DNA of 64,000 bases from Akkermansia biwaensis. GTDB lineage: Bacteria; Verrucomicrobiota; Verrucomicrobiia; Verrucomicrobiales; Akkermansiaceae. The stretch covers positions 2,666,001 through 2,730,000 of the forward strand of contig NZ_AP025943.1 of assembly GCF_026072915.1 (NCBI RefSeq), given 5' to 3'. A model generated the notes under the pieces. That model made no database searches. It was not told the origin of the DNA and saw nothing but the letters and a program-made list of their open reading frames with translations. Below, piece by piece: positions 1 through 7,860 of this stretch (position 1 is its first letter; each line of letters begins with the position of its first letter). The position numbers and the translations under genes were made by a program.

Positions 1-228
1 GACGAACTGGTCGTGTGCGGCATGATGACCCACATGTGCATAGATACCACGGTCCGTGCGGCCTGGGATCACCAAATTCCCGTAACCTTGCTGTACGATG
101 CGTGCGCCACGAAGGACCTGTCCGTCATGGGACAGACCATACCGGCCCAAACCGTGCACAACGCCTACATGGCGGGACTGGACGGAATATTTGCACGCGT
201 CCTGACTGCCGGAGAACTGGAAATCTAG
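1..228 (+). CDS. Isochorismatase-family cysteine hydrolase (C-terminal part)
   Basis: The window opens inside this gene; 75 C-terminal residues are visible and the start lies upstream. The segment GMMTHMCIDTTVRAA is the signature of the isochorismatase-like hydrolase fold, where the cysteine is the nucleophile and the residues before it form the cis-peptide and oxyanion site. The rest (YDACATKD, then a helix ending LTAGELEI) matches the usual family C-terminus. Members hydrolyse small amides such as nicotinamide, or isochorismate. With only the C-terminus visible the substrate cannot be named. A GC-rich hairpin follows the stop. Confidence 0.85.
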   Translation, partial: DELVVCGMMTHMCIDTTVRAAWDHQIPVTLLYDACATKDLSVMGQTIPAQTVHNAYMAGLDGIFARVLTAGELEI

Positions 229-243
229 CCCCGGAACTCCTTC

Positions 244-270
244 GCGGGGACGGGGAAGGGCCGTCCCCGC
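244..270 (+). terminator. Possible stem-loop after the isochorismatase gene
   Basis: A perfect 10-bp stem (GCGGGGACGG pairing with CCGTCCCCGC) encloses a 7-nt loop, 16 bp after the stop codon. There is no T tract on either side, so intrinsic termination is uncertain. It sits between two convergent transcription units and could serve either one. Confidence 0.4.
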
Positions 271-442
271 AGCGCACATGCCGGAATAACCGGGATAAAT
301 GTGCAGGCATGTCCCTGCCGGCGCATGGCCCATGTGTTCGGATAATTCCCCGGTGGACTTCCCTCCATCCCGCCGGAGCCGTGCCCCCGGCGTTCCGAAA
401 AAACTGATCACGGCAGTTTGCGAGCCGGACGCCCGGAACGGC

Positions 443-814
443 TTATCGTCCCTCCGTATCCGCTCCCATGGGGAGGAGGTTTTCAACAGGCACCCATCCT
501 TGTTCCCCGGAAGCGGGGTTCCGGCACCATATCCAGCCGTTGAGCGCCTGGGAACCGGCCAGGACTTCCCCCTCCTCCGCATTCAATTCCCTGGCGGAAT
601 AATCTTCCAGCGCTTCTCCCACGCTGCCGCCCAGCCATTGGAGCACCTGTTTGGGAACCCAGCCCTTGTTCCGGTCTTCCGTCTCGCAGAAATACCAGTC
701 GTTCCAGGCTTCGTTCTCCTCGTACTTCTCTCCAATGACAAGTCTCTCGCCCCTGGAAATAATGACGGGATTCGGGAACTCGCTTTGGTGCCTTTTGATT
801 ACCTGATACTTCAT
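443..814 (-). CDS. Small protein with two SH3-like domains
   Basis: This 123-residue protein has no signal peptide or membrane segment. Two repeats resemble variant bacterial SH3 domains: residues about 10-60 end in GWVPKQVLQW, and residues about 65-115 end in GWVPVENL. The GWVP strand is the typical end of such domains, which bind peptides or cell-wall glycan stems. The gene lies 58 bp downstream of an NlpC/P60 lipoprotein on the same strand, so co-transcription is likely. A link to wall or periplasmic proteins is suggested by that neighbour only; without an export signal the protein would be cytoplasmic. Confidence 0.75.
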   Translation of the reverse strand: MKYQVIKRHQSEFPNPVIISRGERLVIGEKYEENEAWNDWYFCETEDRNKGWVPKQVLQWLGGSVGEALEDYSARELNAEEGEVLAGSQALNGWIWCRNPASGEQGWVPVENLLPMGADTEGR

Positions 815-872
815 ATCCGCTCTGTTCGTTTGGGTTCCTTTTTCCGGAAAAACCGGGCTGCTGCGGCATTAT

Positions 873-1631
873 TTACGGCTTAGCCGTTCCGGAATCCGTC
901 TCCTGTTCCCGCATGCCCTTGTACCTCATGGGACGGTAGCCCCCGCGCTCCAGAATGGCCCGGCTGAAAAAATGTTCCGCACATTTCCAGACCGGCAGAG
1001 GTCCGGCTTCACTGCCCAGAAAAACGTCCCGGCCGTCTCCGTGCCACTCAATGAACATGAGCACGTGCCGCCCCGGTACGATCAGGATGTCTCCCGTCCG
1101 CAATTCTTCCCAGTCCAGCGGCGTGCACAGGGAGGGAAGTTCGCGCGTGGACCAGGGCCGGGACAGGCGCCAGCACCGGGAGACGAAACCGGAACAATCT
1201 ACTCCGGCGGCAAACCTGCTGACCGCGTCGTCTCCCGCCGCCTGCTTTTCCGGGGTGCCCATGTCTCCGGCAGCGGCGGGGCGGCCTCCGTTTTCCGGGT
1301 CGCGGTTCAGGCGGCTGACGAATTGCCGCGGGGTATCGAACCCTCCCCACTTGTACGGCATGCCCGCGGACCGTGCGCCGGGCTTCCACCAGGCTCCCGC
1401 ATGGGCGCCGGATACGGAGGCGTCCGGAGTGTCTATCCTGATCCCGTCGGGATCCGTTCCATGCCGGACGTTGTGGCGGGTCCCTCTCCAGGCCAGGTTT
1501 GTATACGCGCGGCTGGTGCGCAGGGCCTCCGTCCTGGTGACCGTGGGCGCGGCTGGCGGAATATCCGGCACGGGCGGAGAACAGGAAAAAAGGGCTGCGG
1601 AAAGGAGCACGCCTGCGGTGCGGACATTCAT
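873..1631 (-). CDS. NlpC/P60-like cysteine peptidase lipoprotein
   Basis: The 252-residue product begins with a lipoprotein signal peptide whose lipobox LFSC puts the lipidated cysteine at residue 17. The C-terminal half fits the NlpC/P60 fold: the nucleophile Cys146 in GVDCSGFVSR and the general-base His189 in PGRHVLMFIEW. The family cleaves peptidoglycan stem peptides or related amide bonds at the cell envelope. The stretch between residues 40 and 130 is unassigned. An SH3-domain gene follows in the same direction; in many relatives SH3 and NlpC/P60 domains share one chain, so the two may work as a split pair, which is inference. The upstream 175 bp is shared with a divergent membrane-protein gene. 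Confidence 0.8.
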   Translation of the reverse strand: MNVRTAGVLLSAALFSCSPPVPDIPPAAPTVTRTEALRTSRAYTNLAWRGTRHNVRHGTDPDGIRIDTPDASVSGAHAGAWWKPGARSAGMPYKWGGFDTPRQFVSRLNRDPENGGRPAAAGDMGTPEKQAAGDDAVSRFAAGVDCSGFVSRCWRLSRPWSTRELPSLCTPLDWEELRTGDILIVPGRHVLMFIEWHGDGRDVFLGSEAGPLPVWKCAEHFFSRAILERGGYRPMRYKGMREQETDSGTAKP

Positions 1632-1806
1632 GGGGTAATGTTTATGGCATCCGGCGGAGCCTTGTCAAGCTCCGGAGCGCATGTCCCTTGCAGCGGTTTA
1701 AAATATTGACTTGGTAAGAAAGGGTATGAGAAAGTGCCGATAGTGGCGGGGTGAGGGAATTTTCCTGCATCCGCCATAGCAATTTAACCCCGTATCAAAC
1801 ACCATT

Positions 1807-2367
1807 ATGAATGAAACCAATCAATCATCCGAACCTGAAACGACTCAGGAACCCGTGATTCCTGCTCCTGTTCCAACCCCAACTCCCGTTCCCGCCCCCA
1901 CTCCTGTTCCGCCGCCGTCCCCCACGCCGGTTCCTCCCCCTTCCGCCGCTTCAGTTCCGCCTCCCCATCCCGGACCGCCTCCATCACCCGAACCGGGTGT
2001 TTCACCGCAGTCCAACAGTGATAATTTTGCGCTCGTTACGGCGATTTCTCCTCTGCTCTCCCTGTTTACGATGGCTATTCCCGGACCGAACGTCGTTGGC
2101 CCGCTCATCTGCTGGCTGATCTGGAAGCAGGACTACCCCCTGGTGGACCAGATAGGCAAGAACGTCATCAACGCGCAGATTTCCTGGGGAATTTACCTGC
2201 TGGTGTCCTGGGCGTTCTTCGGAGTTCTGACCCTGATCTTCATTGGTTTCCTGTTCATTTGGATCCTTCCTTTGGTGTGGATCATCCTGTCCGTCGTGTA
2301 CACGATCAAGATATCCAACAGGGAATACACGTACCAGATGCCTTTCACGATCACGTTCATCAAATAA
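1807..2367 (+). CDS. Proline-rich DUF4870/Tic20-like membrane protein
   Basis: The 186-residue product has a low-complexity N-terminus (about residues 18-66) built almost wholly of Pro, Val, Thr, Ala and Ser in a PVPTPTPVPAP-like pattern. It continues into a membrane domain with the DUF4870 pattern: a hydrophobic segment with GPNVVGPLICWLIWKQD, then KNVINAQISW, then two more hydrophobic helices and a short polar tail. Function of the family is unknown. The proline-rich head probably projects into the cytoplasm as a flexible adaptor. The gene is single, is divergent from the lipoprotein gene, and ends at a clear terminator. Confidence 0.8.
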   Translation: MNETNQSSEPETTQEPVIPAPVPTPTPVPAPTPVPPPSPTPVPPPSAASVPPPHPGPPPSPEPGVSPQSNSDNFALVTAISPLLSLFTMAIPGPNVVGPLICWLIWKQDYPLVDQIGKNVINAQISWGIYLLVSWAFFGVLTLIFIGFLFIWILPLVWIILSVVYTIKISNREYTYQMPFTITFIK

Positions 2368-2397
2368 TCTCCGAATTGACCGAGAACATTCAACAGG

Positions 2398-2435
2398 GGC
2401 CGTCCTGCGCAACAAGCGGGGCGGCCTCCTTTTTT
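2398..2435 (+). terminator. Rho-independent terminator of the DUF4870 gene
   Basis: An 8-bp stem (GGCCGTCC with GGGCGGCC, one G-T wobble) is followed by TCC and six T residues, starting about 30 bp after the stop codon. Confidence 0.75.
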
Positions 2436-2720
2436 GAATCCGGCCGTCTTGCCGGATAGGGTGTGTTCCGTTCCCTGAAAATCTGCCGCCGTCCGGGGAA
2501 GTTGTTTCCGGCCCCGGCTTGTCCGGGAAAGGAAAAACAGGCTCTTTTCCCTGCCGCGGGCCGATGAAAACCTGGCGCCGGGAAAGAAAATTTCCGCCTC
2601 ATTCCGGGAGAACAGAGCCATAAGTATCACCGGGCCGGAAACACTTGTCTTCGGGGAATCCGGCCGTGAAGGGGGCATGGCCGGAGGCCGGGCTGCCGCG
2701 GGATTGCGGCGGAGGACTAG

Positions 2721-2746
2721 AAAAAAGGAAAGCTTTCGCCTTTCCC
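2721..2746 (-). terminator. Terminator of the beta-helix protein gene
   Basis: Read on the minus strand, GGAAAG and CTTTCC form a 6-bp stem with a 7-nt loop, followed directly by six T residues. It lies about 100 bp beyond the stop codon of the minus-strand gene that ends at 2844. Confidence 0.6.
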
Positions 2747-2843
2747 GGTTAAAGGAAGATGCGGTACCCGGCGGAGGGGAATTCCTCTGCCTGCCTTCCG
2801 GCCAGGGGTTATTGGCCGGCCAGTCCCTCCTGAGCGCCTGTGT

Positions 2844-3791
2844 TCAGATGGGTATTTCCCGGTCGCTGCCGCCGTACATGAAGGTATGCAGCAGGCGCGT
2901 GACCTGGTTCTGGTCGGAATGAAGCTGTGCGGCGGGGCGCAGGGCGGCATAGGTCAGGCTGTCGTGCCCGGTAAATTCCCTCATGTGGAATCCCTGGAAA
3001 TTGGTCATGGGCTCGTTGTCGTGGTACAGCTTGCCTCTTCTCAGCAATTCGTCAAAGACGTGTTCCGCCTCCCGTGTGCGGGTCAGCGCCTTTTCCGGGT
3101 GCGGCACGCGGATGACCAGGGCGCCTCCGTCCCCGCGGAAATTGATGCCCGCGCCGGCCATGACGTCCGCGGAAGGCTGGCTGGTGATACTGCCGAGCAG
3201 CAGCACCCCGTTGTCCACCAAATGGATGCGGTCGCAATGGGCGTATTCCTTCACGTGAAGCACGCCTCCGTAAATGTGGGTGGAAACGCTGCCCGTCAGT
3301 TTTTTAATGCGGGCCAGTCCGTGCCTGATGATGAACTCCGAGCCGTCGCAGGGCAGGTCTATCTCCGAGGCAAAAAGCCAGCCGTCCGTCATCGTGATGC
3401 GCCCTTCGTGCTCCCTGGCTCCCTGAATGCACCCCTGTCCCATCAGCACGCGGCCGCCGTTGATCTCCAGGCTCCCGTTGGCCTTGTCCCCCAGGAACAT
3501 GGTCATGTGGTCCGGCAGGTTGCCGATGAGCGTCAGGGTACCCCCGTTGCGCACGGCCAGGTGGGCGGTGCCGTGGCCGTGGTCCGGCTGGTTGGGGCCG
3601 CCCACATAGACGGGGGCGTTGATGATGTAAAGGCTGCCTCCGGCGTCAATGGTCAGGGAATCCTGAACATCCGTCTGTCCCTGGACCACGTCATTGGTGA
3701 TGGTGACCGGGCACATGTAGGAAACGCGGTTCATGGATGACGCTGAAAGCGGCATCATTCCCGTCAGGATGAATGGGTTGATATTGCTCAT
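2844..3791 (-). CDS. Orphan protein with beta-helix-like repeats
   Basis: I do not recognise a named family for this 315-residue protein. Residues about 45-215 are rich in short strands of the kind LTIDAGGSLYI, AVRNGGTLTLIG and GSLEINGGRVLMG, which resembles the right-handed beta-helix passenger of autotransporter or adhesin proteins. No signal peptide, lipobox, membrane helix or C-terminal barrel is present, so it is either cytoplasmic or exported by an unseen route. The C-terminal 100 residues are more helical and charged. The gene stands alone, with a terminator behind it and a 10-bp tandem repeat array upstream. Confidence 0.6.
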   Translation of the reverse strand: MSNINPFILTGMMPLSASSMNRVSYMCPVTITNDVVQGQTDVQDSLTIDAGGSLYIINAPVYVGGPNQPDHGHGTAHLAVRNGGTLTLIGNLPDHMTMFLGDKANGSLEINGGRVLMGQGCIQGAREHEGRITMTDGWLFASEIDLPCDGSEFIIRHGLARIKKLTGSVSTHIYGGVLHVKEYAHCDRIHLVDNGVLLLGSITSQPSADVMAGAGINFRGDGGALVIRVPHPEKALTRTREAEHVFDELLRRGKLYHDNEPMTNFQGFHMREFTGHDSLTYAALRPAAQLHSDQNQVTRLLHTFMYGGSDREIPI

Positions 3792-3920
3792 GGTATTGGT
3801 TCTACAGCTGGGTTGGAATTTGCGGCGTAATAATAGTACGCCAATATGTTTGACCGTCCGGAAGTGAAAAATGTTCGGGTAAATTTCCTGATTTTTTCCG
3901 GGTGGGAGCGGAACGGAGAA

Positions 3921-4007
3921 AGGAGGAGAAAGGAGGAGAAAGGAGGAGAAAGGAGGAGAAAGGAGGAGAAAGGAGGAGAAAGGAGGAGAAAGGAGGAGAA
4001 AGGAGGA
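3921..4007. repeat. 10-bp tandem repeat (AGGAGGAGAA), 8 perfect units
   Basis: Eight identical units of AGGAGGAGAA run from 3921 to 4000, with a partial unit on each side. One strand is pure purine. The array starts 7 bp beyond the hypA stop codon and lies about 130 bp upstream of the beta-helix gene start. Each plus-strand unit contains AGGAGG, an ideal Shine-Dalgarno core, but no plus-strand gene follows it. Such perfect short repeats vary in copy number by slippage. Confidence 0.97.
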
Positions 4008-4014
4008 TCGGGGA

Positions 4015-4356
4015 TCATTCCCATTCCACGCGGGTAAGCTCCAGTTCCCGCCCCCGGAGGATGGCCAGGGCGGGCTCCCCGCAGCCGGGGCAGATGTAGC
4101 CGTGGTCCGTGAAGAGGAAATCCTCTTGGCAGTCGTCGCAGCGGCAGAGGGCCTCCACCCAGGTGACCTCCAGGGCGGCGTTCCCCGCCGCGTAGGCGTC
4201 TTTCAGGGCCAGAAAGGCGGATTGCAGGGCGTCCGGCACCACGCCGCTCAGGCTGCCGATGGTCATGTGCACGCGCACCAGCCGGGAGCCGCCGTTTTCT
4301 TCCAGGAGGCGGCGCGCCATGTCCAGCGCCCCTTCCATGATGCCTACTTCATGCAT
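4015..4356 (-). CDS. hypA: Hydrogenase nickel-insertion protein HypA
   Basis: HypA delivers nickel to the large subunit of [NiFe] hydrogenase. The 113-residue product begins MHEVGIMEG, with the nickel-binding His at position 2, and carries the structural zinc site as CDDC (73-76) and CPGC (89-92), the standard spacing. I chose the ATG at 4356 because it gives this exact N-terminus; a longer frame exists upstream but would bury His2. The start overlaps the end of the protease gene by 8 bp, so translation is probably coupled. It is the last gene of the hydrogenase operon; the other Hyp factors (HypB-F) are not in this window. Confidence 0.95.
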   Translation of the reverse strand: MHEVGIMEGALDMARRLLEENGGSRLVRVHMTIGSLSGVVPDALQSAFLALKDAYAAGNAALEVTWVEALCRCDDCQEDFLFTDHGYICPGCGEPALAILRGRELELTRVEWE

Positions 4357-4918
4357 GGGAGTTTTCCCGGTCCGCGCAGTCCTCCACCGCCCGGGCAATG
4401 AGGTTTTCAATCAGCTCCAGGGCCTGCGGCATGGCCGCCCGCACCTCTGCGGACATGGGCTGGCAGAACTCCGTGTGCGCGGCCTCCACCCCCACCAGCG
4501 TGATGGCGCGCGGCAGGGTGCCGCAGAGCTGGGCGGCGCCCAGCACCTCCTTCATGCCTATCTGGTGCGGGGAAATGACGCGGGAGAAATGGCGGGGGAG
4601 CTCCTCCTTGCTGCGCGTGACGAGCGTGCCCGGCGCGGCCCCCGTCTTCACGGCGTCCACCAGGATGACCGTGTCCGCGTCTTCCAGCAGGGGCAGCAGC
4701 GTCATGCCCAGGGTGCCTCCCTCCTCCACATGCACCAGCGGGCCGTAGTCCCGCTTCTGGAGCCGTTTCGCCAGCTCCACGCCCACTCCGTCGTCCCCCA
4801 TGAGCGGATTGCCCACGCACAGCACGAGCACGGGATAGGCGTTCCCCTTCACGGGGCAGCCGCGCAGGGCTTCCGTATATTCTTCAGCTTCCATGAACGT
4901 TGAACCGGTATTATTCAT
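4349..4918 (-). CDS. hyaD: Hydrogenase maturation endopeptidase (HyaD/HybD family)
   Basis: This protease removes the C-terminal peptide of the large subunit after nickel insertion. The 189-residue sequence has the family motif VGNPLMGDDGVG (about residues 35-46), a second acidic site in LVDAVKTG, and the histidine in SPHQIG; these residues bind the nickel used for substrate recognition. About 25 residues precede the usual N-terminus (YPVLVLCVGN), so a later start is possible, but the chosen ATG overlaps the cytochrome gene by 8 bp in the same style as the other junctions of the operon. Its likely substrate is the large subunit encoded two genes upstream. Confidence 0.93.
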   Translation of the reverse strand: MNNTGSTFMEAEEYTEALRGCPVKGNAYPVLVLCVGNPLMGDDGVGVELAKRLQKRDYGPLVHVEEGGTLGMTLLPLLEDADTVILVDAVKTGAAPGTLVTRSKEELPRHFSRVISPHQIGMKEVLGAAQLCGTLPRAITLVGVEAAHTEFCQPMSAEVRAAMPQALELIENLIARAVEDCADRENSHA

Positions 4919-6083
4919 CCCTGAACTTCACACCCTTGCGCAGCCAGCGGCCGCCGCTGAACATGGAGGAAATGGTGCCGTCCCGGTCCACGTTCCCGGA
5001 AAGAATGGACAGGTACACGTGGATCATGGCGAAAATGATGAAGCACCACATGCCGATCAGGTGGATCAGGCGCACGTACGGAACCCCGATCAGGTCGTTC
5101 AGCGGCATGAACCAGTGGTAGAACCAGTGGCGCGGCTCGTACAGCGCGTACAGGGCCAGCCCGGTGACGATCATGGTGGTGAACAGGACGTACACGCCCG
5201 TGTATGTCCACTGCTGGAGGGGATTGTGGCCGATGTAGCGCGGGCCGTCGTAGCTCCGCGCAAAAACGTAGTCCACCGCCGTGGCGTACAGGTCCTTCCA
5301 CTGTTGTCTGGAGACGGGGAACAGCGCCCGGAAGCTCTGGTACTTGTTGGACGCCATGAAAAAGCAGGAAAAGCGGAGCATCATCACCACCACCAGCGTC
5401 CAGCCCAGGGCGTAATGGACGAAGCGGAGCGTGCCGAACTGAAAAGCGCCGTGCAGGTCCCCCATTTTCAGGAACCAGCCTTCCGCGATGCAGATGCCCG
5501 TGGCGGCCAGGCCGATGATGCAGAACACCCATGTCCAGTGCAGCACCCGCAGCGGCCAGTCCCAGACGTGGAAGTAGCGGAAATTGGCCTTGGCCTTGGA
5601 AAGATGGCGCACGTCCCGCATGGCGTGCATGGGCACCACGCCCAGCAGGCGCCACGGGGCGCCGGAGCGGTGCACGGCAATCCCCACGGGCTGGAAGCCG
5701 GACGGATCGTAGGCTTCAAAAGCCTTGTTCATGCGTTCCTTTTCCAGATTGCTGACCTCGCACAGTTTTTCCAGGGCGTTCAGGTTGCCGCGGGCCACCA
5801 TGAAGGGGACGGCGTCTTCCTTGTCCGCGGCCTTCAGGATGGCGGTGCTGTAATGGCGTTCTCCGGACGGGGCCTCCCAGGAATCCGCCTGCTGGGCGTA
5901 ATTCAGCTGGATGCCGCGTTCCCGTGCCGCGTGCAGCAGGGCCAGGTCCCCCGGGTCCGTGCTCCCGTTGGGGGAGGCGCACACGGCCAGCGCCAGGATT
6001 TCCTCCGGAGAGTAAACGGTACTGGCCGGAATGGCATCCTCCACCACCAGGGTGAGGTCTTCATTGATGAGGGTCGTTTTCAC
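4911..6083 (-). CDS. hyaC: Ni/Fe-hydrogenase b-type cytochrome with an N-terminal P-type-ATPase-like domain
   Basis: Residues about 170-390 are a standard HyaC: four hydrophobic helices with candidate haem histidines in FHVWDWPLRVLHW, RFVHYALGW, RLIHLIGMW and MIHVYLSI. It anchors the hydrogenase and passes electrons to the quinone pool. HyaC proteins are normally about 220-240 residues; here 155-170 residues precede the first helix. That extension starts KTTLINEDLTL, continues YSPEEILALAVCAS, TDPGDLALLHAA and FMVARGNLNALEKLCE, and ends GFQPVGIAVHR and WRLLGVVP. In order and spacing this follows the nucleotide-binding domain of plasma-membrane-type H+-ATPases, from the KTGTLT motif (without its aspartate) to the LGVMP strand. 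The start overlaps the large-subunit gene by 4 bp (ATGA), which supports the long form. See findings. Confidence 0.88.
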   Translation of the reverse strand: MKTTLINEDLTLVVEDAIPASTVYSPEEILALAVCASPNGSTDPGDLALLHAARERGIQLNYAQQADSWEAPSGERHYSTAILKAADKEDAVPFMVARGNLNALEKLCEVSNLEKERMNKAFEAYDPSGFQPVGIAVHRSGAPWRLLGVVPMHAMRDVRHLSKAKANFRYFHVWDWPLRVLHWTWVFCIIGLAATGICIAEGWFLKMGDLHGAFQFGTLRFVHYALGWTLVVVMMLRFSCFFMASNKYQSFRALFPVSRQQWKDLYATAVDYVFARSYDGPRYIGHNPLQQWTYTGVYVLFTTMIVTGLALYALYEPRHWFYHWFMPLNDLIGVPYVRLIHLIGMWCFIIFAMIHVYLSILSGNVDRDGTISSMFSGGRWLRKGVKFRDE

Positions 6084-7837
6084 GGGTCCTGTCTGGTCAT
6101 AATGGCCTCTCCCTCTTCGTCAAACAGATGGACGGCGCAGGATTGGCACGGGTCATAGCTGTGAATGGTGCGCAGGGGCTCCACGGGTCGGGACGGGTCC
6201 ACCAGCGGATGCGTTCCGGTGTGGGCCAGGGAATACTCGTAAGGCCCCATCTGGCCTTCCGCGTCCCGTCCGGAACTGTTCCAGGTGCTGGGAACCACGG
6301 CCTGGTAATTCACCGTCTGGCCGTTTTCAATCCTTACCCAGTGGCTGAGGCTGCCGCGGGGGGCTTCCACCCAGCCCACACCCTTGCAGGAGGAGGGCCA
6401 TGTCTCGGGCTCCCATTTCTCCGGGTTGAAGGTGGCGGTTTCCCCGTTCTTGATGCGGTTCGTCATTTCCTGGAGCTGGTCCACCATCATGTCCACGTTG
6501 ATCATGGCGTCCAGGGCGCGGCCGTACACGCGGCCCAGCGTGGAATTCATGAAGGCGTTGTCGCGCGGCAATCCCAGCTTGTCGCAGGCGGCGTCCACCC
6601 GCTCCACGATGGCGGGAACGCCCTGGGCGTAGCCGATCATCATGCGGGCGTTCGGTCCCACGGCCATGGCGTGGCCGTCGTAGCGCGGAGCTTTCACCCA
6701 GGTGTACTGGGGCCGGTCGGAAAGCCATTTGTAGGGAGGCCTGGGCCCGTTGTAATCCGCGTCCGTCTGGCCGTCGTACGGGGCCAGTCCCGCGTCCCGG
6801 CCCTCCGTGTACTTGTACCACGCGCTGGTGACGAACTCCTTGATCTTGTCCTGGTCAAAGGGAAGGACATTCTTGTAATCCCCGTTCAGCAGCACGCCCG
6901 GCTTGATCATGCCTTTGCCGGCAGGAGCCCCGGTATTGATTTCAGACGGGTCCCCGGTGCAGAACAGGTTGGGGTTGGAAGCGCCGATATGGGCGTAATC
7001 CTTGTAAAAACCGGCAATGGCCACGATGTCCGGGTAATACACCTTGTGGATGAAATCGTGGCAGGTATCCACGAGCTGTTTCAGGTAGCTCAGGGAAAAC
7101 TGGTTGATGGCCTGGTCGTTGTTCATGTTGATGGCGCAGGCCATGCCGCCCACCAGGAAATTGGGGTGCGGGTTCTTGCCGCCCAGGATGGTGTGGATCT
7201 TGATCATGTCCCGCTGCCAGACGAGGGCCTGGAGGTAATGCGCCACGCCCAGCAGGTTCACTGCCGGCGGCAGCTTGTAGGCCGGGTGGCCCCAGTAGCC
7301 GTTCGTGAAGATGGAATACTGCCCGTGGGCGATGGAATCCTTCAGCTTCTTCTGCACCCCGGCAAAATACGTGGCGGAGGAAAGGGGCCAGTCGGAAAGG
7401 GACTTGGCAATCGCGGCGGTCTCATTCGGGTCCGCCTTCAGGGCGGAAACCACATCCACCCAGTCCATGGCCTGGAGCTGGTAGAAATGGATCACGTGGT
7501 CCTGAATGCCCAGGGCTCCGCTGACCAGGTCCCGCATAAGTTTGGCCTGGATGGGCACGGGATATTGCAGGGCGTCTTCCACCGCGGCCAGCGCGGCAAT
7601 GGCGTGGGTGCCCGTGCAGACGCCGCAGATGCGTTCCACAAAGGCCCACACGTCGCGCGGATCGCGCTTGCAGGCGATTACTTCAATGCCGCGGTACTGC
7701 GTGGTGGACGTCCAGGCGTTCTTGATCACGCCGTCTCCGGCCTCCATCTCCACCCGCAGGTGGCCTTCGATGCGCGTCACGGGGTCGATGACCACGCGGC
7801 TGGATTCCGGAACGGCCGCTGATGTGTAATTGCTCAT
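6080..7837 (-). CDS. hyaB: [NiFe] hydrogenase large subunit
   Basis: This 585-residue catalytic subunit oxidises H2 at the NiFe(CN)2CO centre. The N-terminal ligand motif is RICGVCTGTH (Cys71, Cys74), and the C-terminal motif is DPCQSCAVH (Cys564, Cys567). Cleavage after His570 by HyaD would release a 15-residue peptide ending RQDP. The N-terminus VVIDPVTRIEGHLRVE is typical of group 1 membrane-bound uptake enzymes. Partnership with a Tat-exported small subunit and a cytochrome b places the enzyme on the periplasmic face. It lies 23 bp after the small-subunit gene and overlaps the cytochrome gene by 4 bp. Confidence 0.97.
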   Translation of the reverse strand: MSNYTSAAVPESSRVVIDPVTRIEGHLRVEMEAGDGVIKNAWTSTTQYRGIEVIACKRDPRDVWAFVERICGVCTGTHAIAALAAVEDALQYPVPIQAKLMRDLVSGALGIQDHVIHFYQLQAMDWVDVVSALKADPNETAAIAKSLSDWPLSSATYFAGVQKKLKDSIAHGQYSIFTNGYWGHPAYKLPPAVNLLGVAHYLQALVWQRDMIKIHTILGGKNPHPNFLVGGMACAINMNNDQAINQFSLSYLKQLVDTCHDFIHKVYYPDIVAIAGFYKDYAHIGASNPNLFCTGDPSEINTGAPAGKGMIKPGVLLNGDYKNVLPFDQDKIKEFVTSAWYKYTEGRDAGLAPYDGQTDADYNGPRPPYKWLSDRPQYTWVKAPRYDGHAMAVGPNARMMIGYAQGVPAIVERVDAACDKLGLPRDNAFMNSTLGRVYGRALDAMINVDMMVDQLQEMTNRIKNGETATFNPEKWEPETWPSSCKGVGWVEAPRGSLSHWVRIENGQTVNYQAVVPSTWNSSGRDAEGQMGPYEYSLAHTGTHPLVDPSRPVEPLRTIHSYDPCQSCAVHLFDEEGEAIMTRQDP

Positions 7838-7860
7838 GGTAATCTGGTGTAAAAGGCTTC

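Larger units (their letters stand above)
2368..2843. other. 476-bp gap between convergent genes
   Basis: Apart from a terminator for each flanking gene (2398-2435 on plus, 2721-2746 on minus), I see no convincing gene here. Short open frames exist on both strands but they have no recognisable composition, start signal or homology pattern. Confidence 0.6.

Noticed and set aside
3921-4007. CRISPR array
   Set aside because: The 10-bp units are directly adjacent with no spacers and no cas genes are nearby.
6128-7822. 564-residue open frame on the plus strand
   Set aside because: Antisense to the hydrogenase large subunit, whose motifs are certain.
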